Positions 56,171 to 61,620 of a DNA stretch of 64,000 nt are shown piece by piece. The notes under the pieces are model-generated. The model made no database searches, was not told the origin of the DNA, and saw nothing but the letters and a program-made list of their open reading frames with translations. Numbering within the stretch: the first letter of the stretch is position 1; each line of letters starts with the position of its first letter. Position numbers and translations under genes: made by a program. The stretch lies in NCBI RefSeq assembly GCF_016756595.1, contig NZ_AP023257.1, positions 4,356,001 to 4,420,000 of the forward strand, given 5' to 3'. This stretch comes from Mesorhizobium sp. L-2-11 (lineage in GTDB: Bacteria; Pseudomonadota; Alphaproteobacteria; Rhizobiales; Rhizobiaceae).

Positions 56171-56995
56171 CTAGCGTGTGGCGAGAAGGACGTGACATTC
56201 CTGAGGAGACACGAGCTCTACGCCCGTTGCGTTTCCTCCTAGCGACAGCACGAGATCGCCCGTGATTGCATCGATCAGCGCGTCGCGCTTGTCGGCGTCC
56301 ATGTCCGCAACCATGCCCGCTTGAGGCGTCGCCGAAAGCTGAAGGCGCACATAGTCGCGTGGCGATGGGAATCGCAGCATCTGGGTCACTGATGTCACAG
56401 TGACGTCCTTGAACCCGGCCGCGGAGACGAGATTCTCCAGCAGACTTCCGTCCGAAAGGGTGTGCTCAGATCGCTTGATCGAGGAGGCGCCGGGCGCAAG
56501 ATACCGGTCCAGTGCATCGGCCAGGGCATGCGCGACGGGAGTTCGTTCGATTGCCGTGAAGACGCTAAGCGCGAGGCGTCCCCCCGGTGTGAGCACCCGG
56601 AACATCTCCGCCAACGCTCGGGCACGATCAGGGAAGAACTGCAGGCCTAGCTGGCAGAGGATCACATCGAAGGTGCCGTTCGGGAATGGCATCTGATGCA
56701 CGCTAGCTTCGTGCCACTCAACCTTTGGACCCCCGTTCTGAGCGACAGCTCGTGCAACCGCCAACATGCTGGAGTTGAGGTCCAGTCCGACCACGCGTCC
56801 AGTGCCCATTTGTTCGGCGGCGAGTCTGGCAACCACACCGGTGCCGCACGCCACATCGAGCACTTGCTCGCCGGGGCGAGGCGCAGACCGTTTGACTAGG
56901 TCGGCTGCCCAGAGCGACGTGATAAGAGGGACAAGATATCGCTGATAGAGTTCTGCAGCGGTACCTTCCAACTGCCATTGCTCATCCGGTGCCAT
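56171..56995 (-). CDS. Class I SAM-dependent methyltransferase
   Basis: 274 residues. The SAM-binding motif I is VLDVACGTGVVARLA (45-59), the acidic ribose contact D72 is in VVGLDLNSSML, and motif IV is GTFDVILCQLGLQFFPD, a UbiE/Methyltransf_11-type enzyme. The start at 56995 (MAPDEQWQLEG) has AAAAGGAAA upstream; the frame extends 54 codons further but without features. It is divergent from the response regulator gene. Methyl acceptor unknown. Confidence 0.85.
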   Translation of the reverse strand: MAPDEQWQLEGTAAELYQRYLVPLITSLWAADLVKRSAPRPGEQVLDVACGTGVVARLAAEQMGTGRVVGLDLNSSMLAVARAVAQNGGPKVEWHEASVHQMPFPNGTFDVILCQLGLQFFPDRARALAEMFRVLTPGGRLALSVFTAIERTPVAHALADALDRYLAPGASSIKRSEHTLSDGSLLENLVSAAGFKDVTVTSVTQMLRFPSPRDYVRLQLSATPQAGMVADMDADKRDALIDAITGDLVLSLGGNATGVELVSPQECHVLLATR

Positions 56996-57149
56996 CACGT
57001 TTCCTTTTAGGAGATCGAGCCAGCGACGCGCGCGTCTCTTTAGGGTCAAAACGGGAAGAAAGGTGAGCATAACAAGTCCGCTTCTGGGCGGATAGCGCCG
57101 AAATGCACTGCGGTAGAGTCGATAGAGTGGCAGCGAGAGGTGTGGCCTT

Positions 57150-57175
57150 GGAACCAATCTGGCTCGTCACACGTA
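57150..57175 (+). promoter_or_regulatory. Weak EcfG-like promoter of the response regulator
   Basis: GGAAC, 17-bp spacer, CGTA. The -10 has one mismatch to CGTT. 30 bp upstream of the start codon. Confidence 0.35.
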
Positions 57176-57205
57176 TAAGTGTTTCGGCCTGTACGGAAAC
57201 AGTTC

Positions 57206-57625
57206 ATGGCAACCAGTGTCGTATTGCTCGTCGAAGACGAGGCGATGGTACTCTTGGACATAGAGGGAGCGCTAATTGAAGCAGGCTTTGATGTCATAGC
57301 CGTGACCAATGCGACCAAGGCGCTGGCCGAATTCGATCGCGACACGTCGCGGATCAATGCCGTCGTAACCGACATCAGGCTTGGCAGTGGCACCAACGGC
57401 TGGGAGCTCGCGCGCGACATCAGGGGGGCTGTACCGACAATGCCGATCATCTACCTGAGCGGCGATGGCGCGCTGGACTGGCATGCCGAGGGTGTGCCCG
57501 ACAGCATTATGATTTCGAAGCCGTGCGTGATGGTCCAGATCATCACAGCGTTGGCGACTTTGCCGAATCAACAGGTCCCCATCGCTCGAAGAACCCCGCG
57601 TCCGGGAGGGCGGGACGCGGGCTGA
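57206..57625 (+). CDS. Single-domain response regulator (REC)
   Basis: A 139-residue receiver domain without an output domain. Acidic pair E10-D11 (VEDEAMV), phospho-acceptor D56 (VVTDIRLG), switch Ser in YLSGDG and K105 (ISKPC). Stand-alone receivers of this rhizobial type often act in phosphorelays of the general stress response, but the partner kinase is not here. The ATG at 57206 follows GTTC; an alternative start nine codons upstream is possible. The 3' end overlaps a CCCCGCG hairpin repeat. Confidence 0.85.
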   Translation: MATSVVLLVEDEAMVLLDIEGALIEAGFDVIAVTNATKALAEFDRDTSRINAVVTDIRLGSGTNGWELARDIRGAVPTMPIIYLSGDGALDWHAEGVPDSIMISKPCVMVQIITALATLPNQQVPIARRTPRPGGRDAG

Positions 57626-57628
57626 TCG
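57591..57628. repeat. CCCCGCG hairpin with conserved flank, copy 2
   Basis: GAACCCCGCG ... CGCGGGCTGATCGGA, same design as 47571-47605. Overlaps the end of the response regulator gene. Confidence 0.55.
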
Positions 57629-57676
57629 GACGATGCGATCCGATCTCGCAGCACAGGGGAGATGCTGCAGGCGCCT

Positions 57677-57701
57677 AACTTTCTTCTCAGGGTTGTGTTC
57701 C
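57677..57701 (-). promoter_or_regulatory. Possible EcfG-like promoter, antisense to the response regulator
   Basis: Minus strand GGAAC (57701-57697), 16-bp spacer, AGTT (57680-57677). It points leftwards into the 3' end of the response regulator gene; no sense gene follows it on the minus strand. Confidence 0.35.
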
Positions 57702-57713
57702 ATCCAGAAAAGC

Positions 57714-57744
57714 AAAAAGCCCGCCGGGCCGGTCGGCAGCGGGC
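57714..57744 (-). terminator. Intrinsic terminator of the 57836-58036 gene
   Basis: GCCCGC (57719-57724) pairs with GCGGGC (57739-57744), and the minus strand continues into TTTTT (57718-57714). It lies about 90 bp after the stop of the minus-strand gene. Confidence 0.65.
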
Positions 57745-57835
57745 AAATTGGGGTCAAAGTCGTGCCCCCCTGCTTCAATATGAAAGCCTTCTATGACTTG
57801 CACATCGGCCGATCGAATGAAATGCGCAGCGCCCG

Positions 57836-58036
57836 CTAGGTTTTCTTGCCTTTCCGGCTTGTCCGTTTCGATGCCGATGCCGCAGGAAGGGCACCCTTCA
57901 GTCGCTGCTCCCGGAGCCGAGCTGTTTTTGCTTCTCGTGCCGCGCGCTCGACCTCGATCAACTCCCGCGCAGAATCCGACGTTCGCTCCCGTCTGTCTTG
58001 TTTTTCTTTATCGGTGAAGGTTTGCCTTTCCCGCAT
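57836..58036 (-). CDS. Small charged helical hypothetical protein
   Basis: 66 residues: MRERQTFTDKEKQDRRERTS, then ARELIEVERAAREAKTARLR and a basic end KRTSRKGKKT. Likely one long coiled helix, perhaps nucleic-acid binding. Similar short proteins recur in rhizobial genomes. The start at 58036 follows GAGGACAAC. An EcfG-type promoter 44 bp upstream and a terminator downstream define a single-gene stress unit. Confidence 0.7.
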   Translation of the reverse strand: MRERQTFTDKEKQDRRERTSDSARELIEVERAAREAKTARLREQRLKGALPAASASKRTSRKGKKT

Positions 58037-58079
58037 TGTTGTCCTCGATCTGACGGAACGGCGCAGTGTTGCCGCCCCG

Positions 58080-58105
58080 AACGACCGTCGCCCACATCGT
58101 GTTCC
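58080..58105 (-). promoter_or_regulatory. EcfG-type promoter of the 66-residue gene
   Basis: Minus strand GGAAC (58105-58101), 17-bp spacer, CGTT (58083-58080). Confidence 0.65.
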
Positions 58106-58115
58106 ATCCGGACGA

Positions 58116-58151
58116 CAAAAAAAGCCCGCCGCACCTTTCGGCACGGCGGGC
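58116..58151 (-). terminator. Intrinsic terminator of the 58273-58752 gene
   Basis: Stem GCCCGCCG (58124-58131) / CGGCGGGC (58144-58151), followed on the minus strand by a run of seven T. A strong Rho-independent terminator. Confidence 0.8.
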
Positions 58152-58272
58152 AGTCAGTCGTTCACCAGGCACGAGGAGTGGGACGGGGTGGTTGTGCCCG
58201 GATCGTAAGTAAATTTTACGCGCGCCGCCGGCGTGCGTCCACCAACCGGCAGTTGGCACCGGCGGGCTCGCT

Positions 58273-58752
58273 CTAAGGCGTCGACCTATTCTGTTCAGCC
58301 GCGACCTTGGCCGTGAGCGCCGCGATCTGATCGCGCAGGCGGCTCTGTTCAGCCTTCAAGTCTGTGATGAAATCCCTGCCGTTGCCGAGCGAGTTGGAAA
58401 ACACCTGGAAATCCGACCGCTGCTGATCAAGCTGACGTTGGAGGTTGGTGACATCGCGCACCGCGTCATCGCGGAGGTTTTCGATGTCGTGACCCCTGGA
58501 GAGATTCCGCTCCATCCACTCGTTGCGATAGACCATGGCGTTCCGGATCGCGGCGACCGACTCATCGGTCCGCTTGCGGTCCTCGGTGCCGCGATCAGCG
58601 CGCCAGTCCATTTCCTGCCGGGAAACGGTATTGGCCGCCAGCGCCTGGATGGTCTTGTTGGTTTCACTGGAGAGCATTTGAATCGACTGGACCAGTTCGG
58701 TGTTTCTCGCCTTGAGGTCGTTTGTGGATTCCCGCATCGGCCAGTAGGCCAA
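58273..58752 (-). CDS. Coiled-coil membrane-anchored hypothetical protein, N-terminus uncertain
   Basis: At least 159 residues with long coiled-coil stretches (LKARNTELVQSIQMLSSETN, NLQRQLDQQRSDFQVFSNSL, EQSRLRDQIAALTAKVAAEQ). The open frame continues upstream through a membrane segment (GFGLSVILAVGALAYW) and about 30 more codons without any start codon, until a stop near 58930. In the next frame an ATG at about 58941 (MTYRINWELVAMLLAAASLA) has a membrane segment of its own. A frameshift joining the two is likely. Phage-type architecture; function unknown. Confidence 0.5.
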   Translation of the reverse strand: MAYWPMRESTNDLKARNTELVQSIQMLSSETNKTIQALAANTVSRQEMDWRADRGTEDRKRTDESVAAIRNAMVYRNEWMERNLSRGHDIENLRDDAVRDVTNLQRQLDQQRSDFQVFSNSLGNGRDFITDLKAEQSRLRDQIAALTAKVAAEQNRSTP

Positions 58753-58926
58753 CGCGCCGACGGCGAGGATGACGCTGAGGCCGAAGCCGAGCGCCTGGTA
58801 ATGCGGTCGATTGCGCTCGGCCAGGGTTGTCGATAGCGAGGCGATAGATTGGCGCGTCTCGTTTGTCGACGCAGCAGGCGTACTGCCAAGCTGGCGGCGG
58901 CGAGTAGCATGGCGACTAGTTCCCAG

Positions 58927-59166
58927 TTAATCCGGTAGGTCATCGATCGTCTGCCGACATATCCGCGCCATTGCCTGGACAGCCGCCAAGGCTGCCTTTG
59001 TGCGTTTGGTCCTGCCTCCGTTGCGATAGTTGCCGTTCCGCTTGCCTTCAGGTGCGCCACCGCCCGCACCGTGCATGCGGCAGACTGCTCTGCCCCTCAC
59101 CGCTGGCGATCGACACTGGCAACCCGTCCGCTTCGACCGAGCATGACACCGAGGCGCTAGGTTCAT
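58927..59166 (-). CDS. Phage-type small protein with HG-A-GGAPEGKRNGNYRNG motif
   Basis: 79 residues: MNLAPRCHARSKRTGCQCRS, cysteines C7, C16, C18 and C29 in a pattern suiting a zinc site, then CRMHGAGGGAPEGKRNGNYR and a basic helix. This HGGxxxGxxNxNxxHG-like motif is frequent in small proteins next to phage genes in alphaproteobacteria. Start at 59166 chosen at the conserved cysteine region; the frame is open further. Confidence 0.55.
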   Translation of the reverse strand: MNLAPRCHARSKRTGCQCRSPAVRGRAVCRMHGAGGGAPEGKRNGNYRNGGRTKRTKAALAAVQAMARICRQTIDDLPD

Positions 59167-59176
59167 GAGGTTGACG

Positions 59177-59404
59177 TTATTTTTTCCCGCCACCCTGCCC
59201 CCCATGCGAGACATTGCCGACAATAGCTTGGCCGCCTTCGTTCACCGTGACGTGCTTCACGGTGACGTGCTGCTGGCCGCCCGTGCGGTATTTCTTTAGG
59301 GCTTCCACCTGGGCCGCGAATGTCCTGGCGAGCTTGTTGAAAGCACGTTCGGCGCTGTCTTGCTGCGGGATAGTTTCGCAATGAGCAAGGCGGCGGGCGA
59401 ACGT
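59177..59404 (-). pseudogene. C-terminal fragment of a phage-associated hypothetical protein
   Basis: LAHCETIPQQDSAERAFNKL, then FAAQVEALKKYRTGGQQHVT and VNEGGQAIVGNVSHGGQGGG with the stop at 59177. The repeated VTVKHVTV-NEGGQAIVGNV end is known from rhizobial prophage regions. It is cut at about 59404, where the integrase remnant begins. Confidence 0.6.
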
Positions 59405-60490
59405 CATCGTTGCCGATGCAGGGGGGAACCGTCGCGCCAAGCAGTTCGACAAGCGCAAGGACGCAGATGCCTATTTGGTCAAGGTCCGGCGCGACCTGCA
59501 ACTTGGCGTTCACGTCGCTGACAGCGCCTCGATCACGATCAAAGAGGCAGCTAAGCTCTGGCTGGAAAGGTGCGACGCAGAGGGCCTTGAGCGCTCGACG
59601 CGCGCGGCCTACGCCCAGCATGTGAACATCCACATCGTGCAGCTGATCGGCGCGAGGAAGCTTTCGCAGTTCAATACACCACACGTCCATGCCTTCGCCG
59701 ACGAACTGGCCAAGGATCGGTCACCGGCCATGGTCAAACGCATCGTGCGTTCGCTTGGGGCAATCTTCGTCGACGCAAGGCGGCGCGGTTTGGCGGCGAC
59801 CAATCCGGTGTCGGATGCCAAGGTTAAGACGAACGATCGGCGGAAGTCCAAGCGGCCAGAGATCCCGACTAAGGCAGAATTGCGAGTCATACTCGACGCC
59901 GCACAGGGCAAGCATCGCGCGCTAATCGTCACGGCGCTGTTCAGCGGCCTGCGCGCCTCCGAGTTGCGCGGCCTTAGATGGAACGCCGTCGACCTGAAAC
60001 GCGGCGTTCTCACGGTGAAGGGCCGGGTCGACGCATGGGGTGATTTTGGCCTGCCGAAAACGTCGGCCGGCGAGCGCGACGTTCCATTGGCGCCGATGGC
60101 AATCAACGCCCTGAAGCAGCAGCGCCTCTCAATCGCGAATGGCCCCGATGGTCTGGTGTTTCCGTCGGACGAGTGAACTCCCCTCGACCACATAACATTC
60201 TTGCGCGCGTCTGGACGCCCTTGCTTGTCAGTGCCGGGCTCTTCCGCCTTCATGCGACCAGGAGCGATGCGGAGGGCAATCCGCTCAAAATCGCCAAGTA
60301 CAACTTTCATGCCCTGCGTCATGCGGCGGCGAGCCTGTTCATCGAACAAAAGCTTTCACCGAAGCGCGTCCAGACGATCATGGGGCATAGCTCGATCACG
60401 GTGACGTTCGACACATACGGCCATCTTTTCGAAGACGACGCCGCCGATCAGACGGCAGTTGCCGAGATCGAGGCCCGGCTATTTTCGTAG
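59405..60490 (+). pseudogene. Tyrosine integrase of the island, truncated and split
   Basis: A phage-type site-specific recombinase. It lacks its first 30-40 residues: coding similarity begins at about 59405 with GNRRAKQFDKRKDADAYL, abutting another fragment. The SAM-like domain follows (WLERCDAEGLERSTRAAYAQ), then the catalytic domain with Arg I (SGLRASELRGLRW). At 60174-60176 there is a TGA, and about 25 bp later the frame shifts. The second part holds HxxR (FHALRHAAAS) and the nucleophile tyrosine (ITVTFDTYGHLF), ending at 60490, 64 bp before attR. It cannot make a working enzyme as it stands. Confidence 0.92.
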
Positions 60491-60498
60491 TGAAGACT

Positions 60499-60516
60499 GC
60501 AACACGACTGCAACAC
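60499..60516 (+). repeat. Inner-end direct repeat, right copy
   Basis: GCAACACGACTGCAACAC. 17 of 18 bases match 40861-40878 in the same orientation. 38 bp inside attR. Confidence 0.6.
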
Positions 60517-60554
60517 AAGGCGAAATTTCCTAGCAAAACAACGGATCAATTTGT

Positions 60555-60601
60555 CTCTGACTCCGTTAGTCCTGGTTCGAATCCAGGTTCCCCAGCCAAG
60601 A
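60555..60601 (+). repeat. attR: duplicated tRNA-Gln 3' end
   Basis: 47 bp identical to 40685-40731. It is preceded by unrelated sequence, so the tRNA here is only a 3' fragment (from the anticodon loop to CCA) and not functional. Confidence 0.92.
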
Positions 60602-60731
60602 TTCACTGCGCCTACCGGTATGGTCTCAAAATAATTTCTCTTAATCATCAAGCAGTGGAATAACGTAAGCGAGCGCTTGCGTCTGCGGCGATCTTACGCA
60701 ATGCTCTCATTGGCCTTGGGAGGGCTTGGGG

Positions 60732-61361
60732 ATGAAATATAGAACGGTGGTCGTTTTGACGGCCGCATTTGCGCTTGCTGGTTGCCAGTATAAGGCTGAG
60801 CCATTGCCAATTGCGGCATACAACGTCTATTCAAGTTACGGAGAAAGACTGCCTGGAAAATATTTACTGTTTGTCGACTCTACGGCGCTGAATAGGTCGG
60901 TCAAGCCCTCAGATTTAAATTGCGCCGCTCACAGTTATCCGATCGACATGCGAAGCGGGTTCTCTGGATCCGTTCGCAAGACACTCGAATCTCTGGTTAC
61001 AGAGCTCGAAGTGGTCGACCAACCAGTAGATGCCGCTGGCCTCACCGAGCGCAAAAGTCGAGGAATGATCGTGGTGAAAGGCGAAGAATTGAACGCCCGG
61101 CTTCGGGTCGTGCCGGGCTTTTGGTCTGCCGGCATAGAAACCAATGTCGATCTGGTTGCTTCGATAACTCTTGATGGCCGCAAAGGTCGATTGCTTGGCT
61201 CAACCGTGGAAGGCCAAGGCAACGCTCAAGGCGATGCTGGTGTCGTTTGCGAGGGTGGCGCCAAATCGCTGACGGATTCTGCGGAAAAGGCACTGAAACA
61301 AGCCGTAGGTCGTCTTGGCGAAGCCCTGACCAATTCGGAACGGGTTCGCAGCGGCGTTTGA
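60732..61361 (+). CDS. Putative lipoprotein
   Basis: 209 residues. Lipoprotein signal peptide: positive start MKYRT, hydrophobic VVVLTAAFALAGC with lipobox LAGC, so Cys at about 18 is lipidated. The mature part (YGERLPGKYLLFVDSTALNR, ELNARLRVVPGFWSAGIETN, GQGNAQGDAGVVCEGG) is mixed alpha/beta with repeated serine/glycine, and no family is recognised. GGGAGG lies 8 bases before the ATG at 60732. First gene right of the island; monocistronic. Confidence 0.78.
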   Translation: MKYRTVVVLTAAFALAGCQYKAEPLPIAAYNVYSSYGERLPGKYLLFVDSTALNRSVKPSDLNCAAHSYPIDMRSGFSGSVRKTLESLVTELEVVDQPVDAAGLTERKSRGMIVVKGEELNARLRVVPGFWSAGIETNVDLVASITLDGRKGRLLGSTVEGQGNAQGDAGVVCEGGAKSLTDSAEKALKQAVGRLGEALTNSERVRSGV

Positions 61362-61620
61362 CGAATTGGACCCGTCGGCCCTTTGCCTTGCCGGAAGCCG
61401 CCAGGCTGACCGATGGTGCACCCGTAGGCTTGGGTCCCTCCCCAGGTTCGCTTCGTTTACCTGGTGTCCTGACCGTCTGTCGTTGCTTTGCGCCATCACT
61501 CCGCTCTCCGCAGCTGGCACTCATTGCCCACAACAACGCTGATTTGGCCGCTCTGTATCAGTGGGGGTGCGGACTTTGATCGAGCCGCCTCCCTGCCTGC
61601 CCCGAGGCGGACGTCGACAG

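Larger units (their letters stand above)
40685..60601 (+). mobile_element. tRNA-Gln genomic island of about 19.9 kb, integrase broken
   Basis: Bounded by identical 47-bp repeats of the tRNA-Gln 3' end, with a tyrosine integrase gene 64 bp inside the right end. The interior holds many truncated genes (LivG/LivF, MscS, DoxX, ParB-like, serine recombinase, phage head protein, IS1-like transposase), an IS66 copy, and intact stress-type cargo. No conjugation or replication genes are present, so it is an integrated remnant or a satellite-type island rather than a complete ICE or prophage. Confidence 0.85.

Noticed and set aside
59475..60490. Integrase read as a programmed frameshift product
   Set aside because: There is a stop codon and a separate shift about 25 bp apart, no slippery heptamer was seen, and the N-terminus is also missing. 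Decay is simpler.
60555..60601. Second tRNA-Gln gene
   Set aside because: Only the 3' part is present; the 5' acceptor strand and D arm are absent upstream.
61362..61620. Short frames between the lipoprotein and the c-di-GMP protein
   Set aside because: None has a ribosome site or protein-like composition; treated as non-coding.
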